Of a stretch of DNA of 64,000 bases, positions 34,878 through 44,205 are shown piece by piece. Each line of letters begins with the position of its first letter. Position 1 is the stretch's first letter. The notes under the pieces were generated by a model. The model saw nothing but the letters and a program-made list of their open reading frames with translations. It was not told where the DNA came from and did not search any database. The stretch comes from Rhizomicrobium sp. (lineage in GTDB: Bacteria; Pseudomonadota; Alphaproteobacteria; Micropepsales; Micropepsaceae). Made by a program: the position numbers and the translations under genes. The stretch lies in assembly GCA_037200385.1 (NCBI GenBank), contig JBBCGL010000001.1, forward strand, positions 2,867,418 through 2,931,417, written 5' to 3'.

Positions 34878-36884
34878 ATGGGGACTGCGGGAGATCTTCT
34901 CGACCTCGTGCAGGAGAGCGTGATCATTCGCTCTTCCGACGGAATCGTCCGCGCCTGGAATAAGGCGTCCGAGGCGCTTTACGGCTGGGCGCACGGCGAC
35001 GCAGAAGGGCGGCCGATCCATGACCTGCTGAAAACGCGGCGCGAAACGATCGCACCGATGGAAGCGGCGCTCCGCGACGGCCCGTGGGAAGGCGACGTCG
35101 TGCGGCGAAGGGCCGACGGCGTGCTGATCACGGTGCAGGTCAAATGCGTGCGGCGCGAGGGAGACATCGTCGAGACCGGCATCGACGTCTCGGCGCAGCG
35201 GCGAATCGAGGATGCGCTGAATCGCGCCGAGCATCGCTACTACAATGTGTTTCAGGCCATGGCGGTCTCGTTCTGGGAGCTCGACTTCACGCCCGTCGGC
35301 GCGATGGTGCAGCGCCTTATGCGCGACGGTCACGACCTGAAGCGCTATTTCGCCGACAATCCCGCCTTCGTGCGAGACATGATCCGCGCGACCCGCGTCA
35401 TCGACATCAACGACCAGAGCGTCCAATTGCTCGGCCGCGGCGACAAGGAGGAGATGCTCGCGAGCCTGGAACCCTATTGGCCGCCGGAAAGCCAGCATGT
35501 CTATGCTGAGAGCGTGCTCGCCGCCATCGCCGGAAAGCCGCACTACGCGACCGAGACCCGGCTATCCTCCATCGACGGGCGCGAATTCGACGTCTGGTTT
35601 ACCGCCTGTTTCCCGCCGGAGATGCTGGCGCGGGGCAAGCTGCTGATCGGCATCATCGACATCTCCGCCGACAAGAAGGCGAAGACCGCGCTGGAGACCA
35701 GCGAGCGCCGCTATCGCCGCCTGTTCCATTTCCTGCCCGTCGCGATGGTCCAGCTCGATCGCACCGAACTTGGCGGCGTGTTCGCCAAGATGAAAGCGGA
35801 CGGGGTCGACGATCTGCTCGGCTATTTCGATGCTCATCCCGGGTTTTACGACTATGCGGCGAACTCGATCCGCGTGGTCGAGGCGAACCGGCGGGCGGCG
35901 GAGCTGTTCAGCGCCAAGGACGAGGCGGAGCTTATCGGGCCGGCGGCCCGGCTGTGGAGCGAGTCCGGCGGACTCATCCGTCAATCGATGGCCGCGCGCT
36001 ATTCCGGGGCGTCGCGTTTCGAGTCGGAGATGAAGATCCGGACGTTTGACGGACAGATCCGCGACGTCCTCTATGTTGCGTTCTTTCCGGAGGCCTTCGA
36101 CGAAAAAGCCATCGGCTTGAGCTGCCTCGTCGACATCAGCGATCGGGTGCAGGCGCAGGCGATGCTCGCGAAAGTCCAGGCCGAATTCGCGCACGCTGCG
36201 CGGGTCTCGATGCTGGGCGAGCTCACGGCCTCCATTGCGCACGAGGTGAACCAGCCGCTCGGCGCGATCCTCACGAATGGCGAGGCGGCGCTGCGCTGGC
36301 TGAGCCGGCCGGAACCAGACCTGACTGAGCTTCGCGCCCTTTCAACCCGGACGGTGTCGGACGCCCACCGCGCCGCGGACATCATCCGGCGCATCCGCAG
36401 CATGGCGACGCGCGGCCAGCCCGAGCAGGAGCCATTGGGACTGAACGGCGTCGTGGAAGACGTCATGCTGTTCCTCCAGCCTGAGCTGCGGCGCCAGAAC
36501 GTCGAAGCGATATTGCAACTGGCGGCCGATCTGCCGGACGTGGTTGGCGACCGCGTCCAGCTGCAACAGGTGTTCGCCAATCTTGCCGTCAATGCGATGC
36601 ATGCCATGACGGACAGCGAGCGGCACCGCCTCACGATCCGGACCTTTAGCAAAGACGAACGGACGATCTGCGCGGAGGTCACGGACACAGGGCCAGGCAT
36701 CGCGGCGGAGCACATGCCACAACTGTTCCAGAGCTTCTTCACGACGAAGGGCGGCGGAATGGGGATCGGGCTTGCGATCTGCCAATCCATCGTCGAGGCG
36801 CATGGCGGACGGATCGAAGCCGAAAACGCCGCCAACGGGGGCGCATGCTTCCGCTTCACGCTTCCCGTTCATACCGGCGTATGA
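34878..36884 (+). CDS. Soluble PAS-domain sensor histidine kinase
   Basis: A 668-residue kinase from the ATG at 34878 (GGAG 5 bp upstream). No membrane segments are visible, so it is cytoplasmic. Residues 1-115 form a PAS domain (LLDLVQESVIIRSSDGIVRA) with PAC end; two further PAS-like repeats lie at about 125-275 and 280-430, each opening with YR-x-LF- or YYNVFQ-like sequence. The phospho-acceptor His455 lies in SIAHEVNQPL, followed by N, G1 (DTGPGI) and G2 (GGGMGIGLAI) ATP-binding motifs. The kinase group is that of FixL-like enzymes. A heme-binding His in a PAS domain is not evident. Confidence 0.92.
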   Translation: MGTAGDLLDLVQESVIIRSSDGIVRAWNKASEALYGWAHGDAEGRPIHDLLKTRRETIAPMEAALRDGPWEGDVVRRRADGVLITVQVKCVRREGDIVETGIDVSAQRRIEDALNRAEHRYYNVFQAMAVSFWELDFTPVGAMVQRLMRDGHDLKRYFADNPAFVRDMIRATRVIDINDQSVQLLGRGDKEEMLASLEPYWPPESQHVYAESVLAAIAGKPHYATETRLSSIDGREFDVWFTACFPPEMLARGKLLIGIIDISADKKAKTALETSERRYRRLFHFLPVAMVQLDRTELGGVFAKMKADGVDDLLGYFDAHPGFYDYAANSIRVVEANRRAAELFSAKDEAELIGPAARLWSESGGLIRQSMAARYSGASRFESEMKIRTFDGQIRDVLYVAFFPEAFDEKAIGLSCLVDISDRVQAQAMLAKVQAEFAHAARVSMLGELTASIAHEVNQPLGAILTNGEAALRWLSRPEPDLTELRALSTRTVSDAHRAADIIRRIRSMATRGQPEQEPLGLNGVVEDVMLFLQPELRRQNVEAILQLAADLPDVVGDRVQLQQVFANLAVNAMHAMTDSERHRLTIRTFSKDERTICAEVTDTGPGIAAEHMPQLFQSFFTTKGGGMGIGLAICQSIVEAHGGRIEAENAANGGACFRFTLPVHTGV

Positions 36885-36961
36885 ATTCGAAGACGCCCGT
36901 ATAATTGGTTGATCCGCACCTGCCCGGCATCCTTCCAGTTATGAACTCGGGAGACGCATTC

Positions 36962-37459
36962 ATGCGCATGCGCTTTGTCCTGATCGCCGGCATCCTGTCT
37001 GCGGCGCCGCTATCGGCGTCCGCCGCGCCACTCGACACAGTAACCCTGCGCGAGATCGACGGGCTCTATCGCACTCTGATCGATGCCGAGAACCGGCACG
37101 ATCTCACCGCCGTGCGGCGCATGGTCTGGGAGTCGCCCGACACGCTCTTTGTCGCCAAGACCGCGACACCGGCCGAGGGCAACTGGGCCGGCTTCTGGGG
37201 CGCCGATGTCGTTATGCAGCACTTCGCCGATCTATATGCCGGCACGTTCGCGATGGCGCCCGACTATGCGCGTGTCAGGACAGTCGGCCTCAGTCGCGAT
37301 GTCGCCCTGACCTACGCGCCGCTGAAGATCTCCGTGGCCTACGCGGGCCAGACGCCCGTCCCCAAGCCGTTCCTGATGATCGTGAACTGGGTCCGTACCG
37401 CCGACGGATGGCGCATGGCGTCCGACATCGCAGTGCCGGTGCCCCCCGCCGCAAAATAG
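36962..37459 (+). CDS. Exported SnoaL/NTF2-like protein
   Basis: A 165-residue protein from the ATG at 36962, with a signal peptide (MRMRFVLIAGILSAAPLSAS, about 1-22). The mature part (LDTVTLREIDGLYRTLIDAE onward, ending FLMIVNWVRTADGWRMASD) has an NTF2-like pattern with the typical W-R-x-x-S-D end. It is probably periplasmic. It is the first of three consecutive small SnoaL-like genes after the kinase. Confidence 0.75.
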   Translation: MRMRFVLIAGILSAAPLSASAAPLDTVTLREIDGLYRTLIDAENRHDLTAVRRMVWESPDTLFVAKTATPAEGNWAGFWGADVVMQHFADLYAGTFAMAPDYARVRTVGLSRDVALTYAPLKISVAYAGQTPVPKPFLMIVNWVRTADGWRMASDIAVPVPPAAK

Positions 37460-37469
37460 GAGCGCCGTC

Positions 37470-37892
37470 ATGCATCCCATACGAGCCTTGCGCGAATCCG
37501 GTCATGCCACGGCCGAGAAATTCGCCGAACTGCTGGCAGCGGAGGTCGTCATGCACAGCCCGCTCCTCACGCGGGCGATCGTCGGACGCGACGCGGTCGC
37601 CAAAACCATGGCGGCTTCTGCGCAAAACCGCGACAGCCCCGGAACCTATGTGCTCGAGCGCAAGATCGACGACCGCACGACCTTCCTGCGATGGCAAGGG
37701 ACGATCGAAGGCCACGAATTCGAGAGCCTTGAGCTGCTGACCGATGGACCGGACGGCAAGCTGATCGAGCGCACCGTTGCCTACCGTCCGTTTCCGGCAC
37801 TGGCGATCTTCCGGGAAAAGCAGCGCGCTGCCACGGCCGATCTTCTGCCGCCCGACATGTGGGATTACCCGGCCCAACAATCAGGAGAATGA
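37470..37892 (+). CDS. SnoaL-like protein
   Basis: A 140-residue cytoplasmic protein following the exported one by 10 bp. The VVMHSPLLTRAIVGRDAVAK and FLRWQGTIEGHEFESLELLT segments fit a small NTF2-like domain. It overlaps the next gene by 4 bp (ATGA). Function unknown. The close spacing shows an operon with its two relatives. Confidence 0.75.
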   Translation: MHPIRALRESGHATAEKFAELLAAEVVMHSPLLTRAIVGRDAVAKTMAASAQNRDSPGTYVLERKIDDRTTFLRWQGTIEGHEFESLELLTDGPDGKLIERTVAYRPFPALAIFREKQRAATADLLPPDMWDYPAQQSGE

Positions 37893-38268
37893 CGATGCGC
37901 AAGCATCCGTTCCGCAAGGCGGTCGAAGACGGAGCCAGTCGGAACGATCTGGTCAAGCTGCTCTCGCCGGACGCGGAGATCCTCGCGCCGATGCTGACCA
38001 AACCGGTCGCGGGCGCGCAGCAGGTGCTGTCCATCATCGGTCATGCTGTGCGTATCGCCGGCCCCATCGAATATCTCCATGAGTGCGCGGACACGCGGCA
38101 GGCCTGTACCATCCTGGTGGACGGCGAGGATGGCTTGATCGGGAGGAGGTTCACGACTTGACGGTGATGATGCGGCCATGGCCGGCCGTGACGGTGCTGC
38201 ACGACCTCACCAAAGCGCTCGACGAACAAAAAGACGGCATCGGTCCTGACTATTGGATTCCAAAATAG
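37889..38268 (+). pseudogene. SnoaL-like gene with a -1 frameshift
   Basis: The first frame (37889-38161) encodes about 90 residues similar in layout to the preceding gene and then stops after GLIGRRFTT. A different frame carries on with LTVMMRPWPAVTVLHDL and ends YWIPK at 38268, which is the typical C-terminus of these proteins. A single-base deletion near 38140-38150 in a GGGAGGAGG tract would explain it. No slippery heptamer is visible, so a mutation or sequencing error is more likely than programmed frameshifting. Confidence 0.65.
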
Positions 38269-38710
38269 GGCTTCGGCGGCGAGATATGGCGGTCAGAACT
38301 GGATAGCGTGAGGCGCCATGGACCGGAATTCACCTTCGCTGCGGTTCCGCGAAGAGGCTCTTGATCGCAATGACGGTTGATGGGCCAGGTAGCAACTCAG
38401 CATTTGCGCCGGCGATCCGCCGAGTCTCGGCGGAAGCGATCGAGGACTACCAACCACGAGACCGGAAAATTCGACAGCGACGCGAAGTCGATCCGCGAGC
38501 GTCCCTTTTTGCATCGGTCGGAGTGGATCGGAGTGGACGAGCCCGCGGCGCGGCTAGGCTGCTCAACGTTCGATACGGTCAGGCCTAAAATTTCTATTCT
38601 CTACAATGAGCGGTTTCGCGGAAATCGTAATTTCGGAGCTTCACGTACCTTTCTCGTGCCTGTCTGGTGGCGACATCGAAAAAGTAGATTCTGCAAATAA
38701 TTCAAAAGAC
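38269..38710. other. 442-bp gap without a supported gene
   Basis: Open frames here are short and poor in protein-like composition. The last 130 bp (38580-38710) are markedly AT-rich compared with the rest of the window. No hairpin terminator or RNA gene was recognised before the tRNA on the opposite strand. Confidence 0.45.
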
Positions 38711-38787
38711 TGGTGGGCCCGGCAGGACTCGAACCTGCGACCAGACCGTTATGAGCGGTCAGCTCTAACCAACTGAGCTACAGGCCC
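38711..38787 (-). tRNA. tRNA with CAT anticodon (Met or Ile2)
   Basis: Read on the minus strand, the 77-base gene starts GGGCCTGTAGCTCAGTTGG and ends with an encoded CCA. The acceptor stem GGGCCTG/CGGGCCC pairs fully. The anticodon arm is GACCG-CTCATAA-CGGTC, giving anticodon CAT. The non-initiator acceptor and the TGGTCG variable region resemble tRNA-Ile2, where C34 is modified to lysidine, at least as much as elongator tRNA-Met. Sequence alone does not decide. Confidence 0.93.
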
Positions 38788-38928
38788 TCCGCCCGGTGCA
38801 TAGCAGGAAGCCGCGAGGGCGGAAACGGGCTGAGCGCGGGCTTGTGAATCCGGTCTCGCGGTCCGCCGCCTCAGTTTCGCCGTGCCGGCGCGCGAAAGTC
38901 GCGACGGATATTCCAAAAGGATCGCGCC

Positions 38929-39651
38929 ATGAGATTTTTCCGGTTTGGCCGCTTTGTCGCCGCCATGAGCCTGAGCGCCATCGTGGTCGTCGCGGTATCG
39001 GGCGCCGCCGGCGCCGCGGACATATCGGCGGCGCGTACGATTGCCGTTTCGGGCATGGGCGCGGCGAGCGGCGCCCCGACCGAGGCCCGGATGTCGGCCG
39101 GCGTCGCGACCACAGCGCCGACCGCCAGCGCGGCACTGGCCCAGAATGCGCGGAAGATGACGGCGGTCTTCGATGCGCTCGGGCGCCTGGGCGTACCGCC
39201 GCGGGCGGTCCAAACGTCGAACTTCTCGGTCGAGCCGCAGTACGGCCCGGCCGGCGGGGCGCAGCGGATCACAGGTTACCAGGTCTCGAATCAGGTCGAT
39301 GTGACGCTCGACGATGCGGACAAGCTCGGTCCGGCCCTCGATGCGCTGGTTGGCGCGGGCGCCAATCAGATCAATTCGGTCAGCTATGGGATCAAGGATC
39401 CGTCGGCGCTGCAAGCCACGGCGCGCGAAGCGGCCGTCGCCGATGCGGTGAAGCGGGCCCAGACCTATGCGCATGCGGCGGGCGTGACCCTGGGCAGCAT
39501 CGTGTCGATCCAGGAAGGCGCGGCGGAGATGCCGGCTCCGATGTACCGGGTGATGGCATTCAGGGCCGGGGCAAGCGCTCCGCCGACGCCCACCGCGGCG
39601 GGCGAACTGAGCGTCACGGCGACCGTGTCGGTCGTGTTCGAACTGAAATAG
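38929..39651 (+). CDS. SIMPL-domain (DUF541) periplasmic protein
   Basis: A 240-residue protein with a signal peptide (about 1-30, ending GAAGAADI) and a SIMPL domain. Typical parts are TIAVSGMGAASGAPTEARM, an 'FSVEPQYGPAGGAQRITGY'-type central strand, and AREAAVADAVKRAQTYAHAA near residue 180. The family is periplasmic or outer-membrane associated and of poorly known function, sometimes linked to oxidative stress. It lies alone between the tRNA and the peptidase gene. Confidence 0.88.
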   Translation: MRFFRFGRFVAAMSLSAIVVVAVSGAAGAADISAARTIAVSGMGAASGAPTEARMSAGVATTAPTASAALAQNARKMTAVFDALGRLGVPPRAVQTSNFSVEPQYGPAGGAQRITGYQVSNQVDVTLDDADKLGPALDALVGAGANQINSVSYGIKDPSALQATAREAAVADAVKRAQTYAHAAGVTLGSIVSIQEGAAEMPAPMYRVMAFRAGASAPPTPTAAGELSVTATVSVVFELK

Positions 39652-39763
39652 GGCGCAATCGGCGCCACCCTCCAAAAAGGCGCGGATCTGCACGCCGATT
39701 TGCGGTGGTTGCCGGGCGTTGAACGCTTGCTAGGATGGGGGCCCTCCAACAGACAGCGAGCCT

Positions 39764-41791
39764 ATGAGTTCAAACCCGTTCTTCGAGACTTGGACCGCGC
39801 CGTTCGGCGCACCGCCCTTCGATCGCATTGCGCCCGAGCATTTCCGCCCCGCCTATGACCGGGCACTGGCCGAGCATGCCAGCGAGATCGCCGCCATCGC
39901 CGGCGATCCGGCGGTGCCCGATTTCGCCAATACGATCATCGCGCTCGAAGACAGCGGCAGGCTGCTCCGCAAGGTCGAGGCGGTGTTCGGCAATCTTGCG
40001 GCGTCGCACACCAACGACGCGCTTCAGGCCATAGAGCGCGACATGGCGCCCGTGCTGGCGAAGCATTGGAACGACGTCTACTTGAATAAAGAGCTGTTTG
40101 CGCGGATCGATTCGCTGTACGGCAAGCGCGCCGCGCTCGGCCTCGATGCGGAGAGCCTGCGTGTGCTCGACCGCTATCACCTCGATTTCGTGCGGGCCGG
40201 CGCGAAGCTGGAGGGGGCGGCCAAGATGCGGCTGGCTGCCATCGTCGAAGAATTGGCGACGCTGGGAACGGCTTTTACGCAAAACGTCCTCGCCGACGAA
40301 CAGGCTTATGTCCTGCCGCTGGCCGCGAGCGACTTGGCCGGCGTGCCGGACTTCGCGCGCGACGCGGCGGCCGAGACGGCACGGGAGCGTGGCCTCGATG
40401 CGCCTTATGCGGTGACGACATCGCGCTCGAGCGTGGAACCGATCCTGAGCTTCGCGGACAACCGAGAATTGCGGGAGAAGTTGTTCCGCGCCTGGGTATC
40501 GCGCGGGGACAATCCCAACCCGCACAACAACGGCAGGTTGATCGGCGAAATGGTGCGTCTGCGCGCCGAGCGCGCGAAGCTGCTCGGCTACCAGACCTTC
40601 GCGGACTACAAGCTGGCCGACACCATGGCCAAGACGCCGGCGAACGCGCGGGCGCTCCTCGAGCAAGTCTGGGCGCCGGCGCGGCGGCGGGCCCTGGAAG
40701 AGCGCGACGACTTGCAGGACCTGATCTCGCGCGAAGGCGGCAACTTCCCGCTCGCGGCCTGGGACTGGCGCTACTATGCGGAGAAGCTGCGCAAGGAGCG
40801 CTATGACCTCGATGAGGCCGAGATCATGCCCTATTTCCAGCTCGAGAAGATGATCGCGGCAGCCTTCCACACCGCGCACCGCCTGTTCGGCCTCGATTTC
40901 GAGGAGCGCAAGGACGTTCCCGTCTACCATCCCGATGTGCGGGTGTGGAACGTGACGCGCAACGGCGCGCATGTCGGCCTATTCTACGGCGATTATTTCG
41001 CGCGCAGCTCCAAGCGCGGCGGCGCCTGGATGAGTTCGTTCCGCGATCAGGAGAATCTCGGCGCGCCGGTCACGCCGCTGATCGTCAACACCTGCAATTT
41101 CCCCAAGGGCGAGCCCGCGCTGCTCTCCTTCGAAGAAGCCGAGACCCTGTTCCACGAATTCGGGCATGCCCTGCACGGCTTGTTGAGCCAAGTGCGGTTC
41201 CCGCGCCTCTCCGGAACCAATGTCGCGACCGATTTCGTCGAGCTGCCGTCGCAGATCTTCGAACATTGGCTGGACGTGCCCGAGACGCTCGAGCGCTTCG
41301 CCGTGCACGCCGAGACCGGACGACCGATCCCGAAGGCTCTCCTGGAGAAACTCAACGCGGCGCGAAATTTCAACCAGGGCTTTGCAACGGTGGAATTCCT
41401 CGCCTCGGCCTTTGTGGACATGGAATATCATGGGCTGGAGAATCCCGGGGCGCTGGATGCCGCGGCCTTCCAGAAGGCGGCGCTGGACAAGATCGGCATG
41501 CCGAAGGAAATCGCGATGCGGCATGCGAGCCCGCACTTCCTCCACATCTTCAGCGGCGACGGATATTCGGCGGGGTACTATTCCTATATGTGGTCGGAGG
41601 TGCTGGACGCCGACGGTTTCCGGGCCTTCACGGAGACGACGGATCCGTTCGATCCCGCGACGGCCAAGCGCTTGCACGACTATATCTATTCCGCCGGCGG
41701 CACGCGCGATTTCGCCGATGCCTACCGGCTTTTCCGCGGCCGCGATCCCGAGATCGACGCGCTGCTCGAAGGACGGGGACTGGCGGCATGA
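39764..41791 (+). CDS. dcp: M3-family zinc peptidase (peptidyl-dipeptidase Dcp/oligopeptidase)
   Basis: A 675-residue M3 metallopeptidase. The zinc motif HEFGH lies at 464-468 with the downstream Glu in the expected helix. The length and start (NPFFETWTAPFGAPPFDRI) match Dcp-like enzymes that release C-terminal dipeptides. No signal peptide is seen. It overlaps the thioredoxin-like gene by 4 bp, giving a three-gene run with the enoyl-CoA hydratase gene. Confidence 0.92.
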   Translation: MSSNPFFETWTAPFGAPPFDRIAPEHFRPAYDRALAEHASEIAAIAGDPAVPDFANTIIALEDSGRLLRKVEAVFGNLAASHTNDALQAIERDMAPVLAKHWNDVYLNKELFARIDSLYGKRAALGLDAESLRVLDRYHLDFVRAGAKLEGAAKMRLAAIVEELATLGTAFTQNVLADEQAYVLPLAASDLAGVPDFARDAAAETARERGLDAPYAVTTSRSSVEPILSFADNRELREKLFRAWVSRGDNPNPHNNGRLIGEMVRLRAERAKLLGYQTFADYKLADTMAKTPANARALLEQVWAPARRRALEERDDLQDLISREGGNFPLAAWDWRYYAEKLRKERYDLDEAEIMPYFQLEKMIAAAFHTAHRLFGLDFEERKDVPVYHPDVRVWNVTRNGAHVGLFYGDYFARSSKRGGAWMSSFRDQENLGAPVTPLIVNTCNFPKGEPALLSFEEAETLFHEFGHALHGLLSQVRFPRLSGTNVATDFVELPSQIFEHWLDVPETLERFAVHAETGRPIPKALLEKLNAARNFNQGFATVEFLASAFVDMEYHGLENPGALDAAAFQKAALDKIGMPKEIAMRHASPHFLHIFSGDGYSAGYYSYMWSEVLDADGFRAFTETTDPFDPATAKRLHDYIYSAGGTRDFADAYRLFRGRDPEIDALLEGRGLAA

Positions 41792-42294
41792 AAACGCTCG
41801 CATGGGCGGTGATCGCGAGCGCGTTGTACGCGACAGCCGCGTCCGCCGTTCCCGCGCCGAAGGTCGGGCTGGCAAGCATCGCGGAGCTTCCCGTCGTCAT
41901 TCGCGAGCCTTACGACGTCAACGCCGACGCCGAAAAGGATGTGGCAGCGGCGTTTGCGCGGGCGCGGCATGGCGGCAAGCGGGTGCTGATCGATCTCGGC
42001 GGCAATTGGTGCGGCGACTGCGTCGTGCTCGCGAACATCATGCAGCTGCCCGAGGTCAAGCGGTTCGTCGCGGCGCATTACGAGGTCGTGAGCGTCGATA
42101 TCGGGCGCGAGAACAAGAACCTGCAGATTCCGGCGCGCTTCGGCGCGAATCTTTCGGGCGGCGTTCCGGCGATCCTGATCGTCGAGCCCGACGGCAAGAC
42201 GCTGGTCGATGCCGGCCATATATCCGCGCTTGAAGATGCACGCCACATGACGCCGCAGGACCTGGCCGACTGGCTCGCGCAATGGGCGAAGTGA
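41788..42294 (+). CDS. Exported thioredoxin-fold protein
   Basis: A 168-residue protein with a signal peptide (about 1-20, ending ASA). The thioredoxin-like domain has the redox motif Cys75-Gly-Asp-Cys78 preceded by GGNW, and the cis-Pro in GVPAILIV. The WCGDC form is typical of DsbD-gamma/thiol:disulfide-like domains. It is probably periplasmic. It is translationally coupled to the M3 peptidase gene and overlaps the enoyl-CoA hydratase gene by 13 bp. Confidence 0.85.
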   Translation: MKTLAWAVIASALYATAASAVPAPKVGLASIAELPVVIREPYDVNADAEKDVAAAFARARHGGKRVLIDLGGNWCGDCVVLANIMQLPEVKRFVAAHYEVVSVDIGRENKNLQIPARFGANLSGGVPAILIVEPDGKTLVDAGHISALEDARHMTPQDLADWLAQWAK

Positions 42295-43055
42295 GCCGGA
42301 TCCATTTCAGCACACCTGCAGCACATGTCGCGCTGCTGGAGATCGACAATCCGCCGATGAACGCGCTGGGGCGCGGTCCGCGGGCGGAACTGCAGGCGCG
42401 GCTCGATGCGATCGATGCGGACGGGAATATTCGCGTCATCGTCCTGACGGGACGCGGCCGCGCCTTCTGCAGCGGCGACGACCTGAAGGAACAGGCCGCG
42501 GCGCAAAGGTCGCAGAGCAGCGCGCATTTCGGCGAATTCGGGCGGGTGCTGGAGCGGATCGAGGGCTTCCGCCTGCCGGTCATTGCCGCGGTGAACGGCC
42601 ACTGCCTCGGCGGCGGACTGGAGCTGGCGAGCACCTGCGACATCCGCCTTGCATCGACGGCGGCGAACTTCGTCTGCTCGGGCGTCAATGTCGGCCTGAT
42701 GGCATCGGTCTATCGCCTGCCGCGGCTGATCGGCGTCGCGCGCGCCAAGCATATGCTGCTGACGGGCCTGCCGCATGACGCCGCCGCGGCGCTGGCATTC
42801 GGACTGGTGACTGCGGTGCACGCACCGGATGCGTTGCTGGCCGAGGCCGTCAAGCTTGCCGAGCGCATTGCGAGCCGCGCCCCGCTTTCGGTCGAGGCGG
42901 TGAAGCGCACGGCATCGCTCGCCCCGAGCCTGTCGCCGCAGGAGGCGGCGGCGGTGAACGACAAGGAGCTTGCGGTGCTCAGCCGAAGCGCCGACCACAA
43001 GGAGGCGCTTGCGGCCTTCGCCGACAAGCGCGAGCCGAAATTCAGGCGCGAATAA
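42282..43055 (+). CDS. Enoyl-CoA hydratase/isomerase family protein
   Basis: A 257-residue crotonase-fold protein. The oxyanion-hole segments are RGRAFCSGDDLKE (about 63-75) and GHCLGGGLELAS (about 106-117). Family-typical Glu residues can be compared in the second segment, but hydratase versus isomerase cannot be told. It overlaps the thioredoxin-like gene and is convergent with, and overlapping by 14 bp, the DUF1501 gene. Confidence 0.88.
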   Translation: MGEVSRIHFSTPAAHVALLEIDNPPMNALGRGPRAELQARLDAIDADGNIRVIVLTGRGRAFCSGDDLKEQAAAQRSQSSAHFGEFGRVLERIEGFRLPVIAAVNGHCLGGGLELASTCDIRLASTAANFVCSGVNVGLMASVYRLPRLIGVARAKHMLLTGLPHDAAAALAFGLVTAVHAPDALLAEAVKLAERIASRAPLSVEAVKRTASLAPSLSPQEAAAVNDKELAVLSRSADHKEALAAFADKREPKFRRE

Positions 43056-44205
43056 GCCCGTCGCGCGGCTTGAGCGGCGAGGACGACGGGAAAACCATAG
43101 CCCATTGCGGCGCCCGCAATCCCAGGTGATCGCGCAGCACGCCGCTCGCGATGGCGCGGAAGTCGGTCGTCGGTTTCAGGTCGCGCCCCTGATACAGATC
43201 GGCCGGCCGGAGGCCGGGCCAGTCCGCCAACACGCGTCCGCCCTTCACCGCACCGCCCGCCACGAATACCGCGCCCGCCGTGCCGTGGTCGGTTCCCTGG
43301 GTGCCGTTCATCGCCACGGTGCGCCCGAACTCGCTGACGACGATGACGGCCGTGTTCCGCCATGCGGCGCCGAGTCCGGCTTTCAACGCGTCTAGCCCGC
43401 GGTCCAGCGCGAGCAGGTTCGTCGAAAGCGGGCTGTAGGGTCCGGCCTGGTTCACATGCGTATCCCATCCCGATATCTCGATCATCGCCACGCGCGCGCC
43501 GTCCGGCGCCGCAAGGAATTTCGCGGCGGCCGACATCAAGCCGGGAAAGGCTCCGCCGCCCGGTCCGCCGCCGCCCATGGCCATGCCGTTTGCGCCGCGC
43601 GCGGCGGTGAAGTTTCGTGCCAGGCCGGCGTCGGTCTCGCCATAGAGCGCCGCGAGCCGATCCGCCGTGTCGCCGTCCGGCGGCGGCAGCAGCGACGGCG
43701 CCCAGGACGTGACGGCCGCCGGACCGCGCAGCATCAGCGGCATATGCGCATCGAGGGCGATGCCCAGCGGCTTGCCCGATCCCGGCAACCGCGCCAGCAC
43801 GCGATTGAGCCAGCCGGTGTCGAGGCCGTAAGGCTGCTCGGCACCGTTCTCCAGCAGGTTCTGGCCGTCGAAATGCGAACGGTCGCGGTAGGGCGTCGCC
43901 ACCGCGTGAACGACCAGCAGCTCGCCGGAATCATAGAGGCGCTTCATGGCGCCAAGATTGGGATGCAGGCCGAACGTCGAATCGAGCTTAAGGGTGTCGC
44001 CCCGGGCCAGGCCGTTGCGCGCACGCGCGAAATCGGGATCGCCCGTGGCCGGTACAGCGGACAGGCCGTCCATCGCGCCGCGCAGCAGGACGACGACGAA
44101 GCGCTTGTCCGTTTCGGGCGCGGCGAAGGCGGCACGCGGCAAGCCGGCCACCGCGAGGCCGGCGCCGAGAAGGCCCAAACCCTGCCGGCGCGTGACCATG
44201 CTCAT
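43042..44205 (-). CDS. DUF1501 family protein, Tat-exported
   Basis: A 387-residue protein from the ATG at 44205, overlapping the DUF1800 stop by 4 bp. The N-terminus carries a twin-arginine motif (TRRQGLGLLGAGLAVAGLPR) and an AFAAPE cleavage region. The remainder shows DUF1501 features such as FVVVLLRGAMDGLS and ISGWDTHVNQAGPYSPLS, related to the sulfatase/phosphatase superfamily. DUF1501 and DUF1800 are nearly always paired; their role is unknown. Confidence 0.9.
   Translation of the reverse strand: MSMVTRRQGLGLLGAGLAVAGLPRAAFAAPETDKRFVVVLLRGAMDGLSAVPATGDPDFARARNGLARGDTLKLDSTFGLHPNLGAMKRLYDSGELLVVHAVATPYRDRSHFDGQNLLENGAEQPYGLDTGWLNRVLARLPGSGKPLGIALDAHMPLMLRGPAAVTSWAPSLLPPPDGDTADRLAALYGETDAGLARNFTAARGANGMAMGGGGPGGGAFPGLMSAAAKFLAAPDGARVAMIEISGWDTHVNQAGPYSPLSTNLLALDRGLDALKAGLGAAWRNTAVIVVSEFGRTVAMNGTQGTDHGTAGAVFVAGGAVKGGRVLADWPGLRPADLYQGRDLKPTTDFRAIASGVLRDHLGLRAPQWAMVFPSSSPLKPRDGLIRA

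Noticed and set aside
37889-38268. Programmed -1 ribosomal frameshifting
   Set aside because: No X-XXY-YYZ slippery heptamer or following stem-loop is visible near the break; an indel is simpler.
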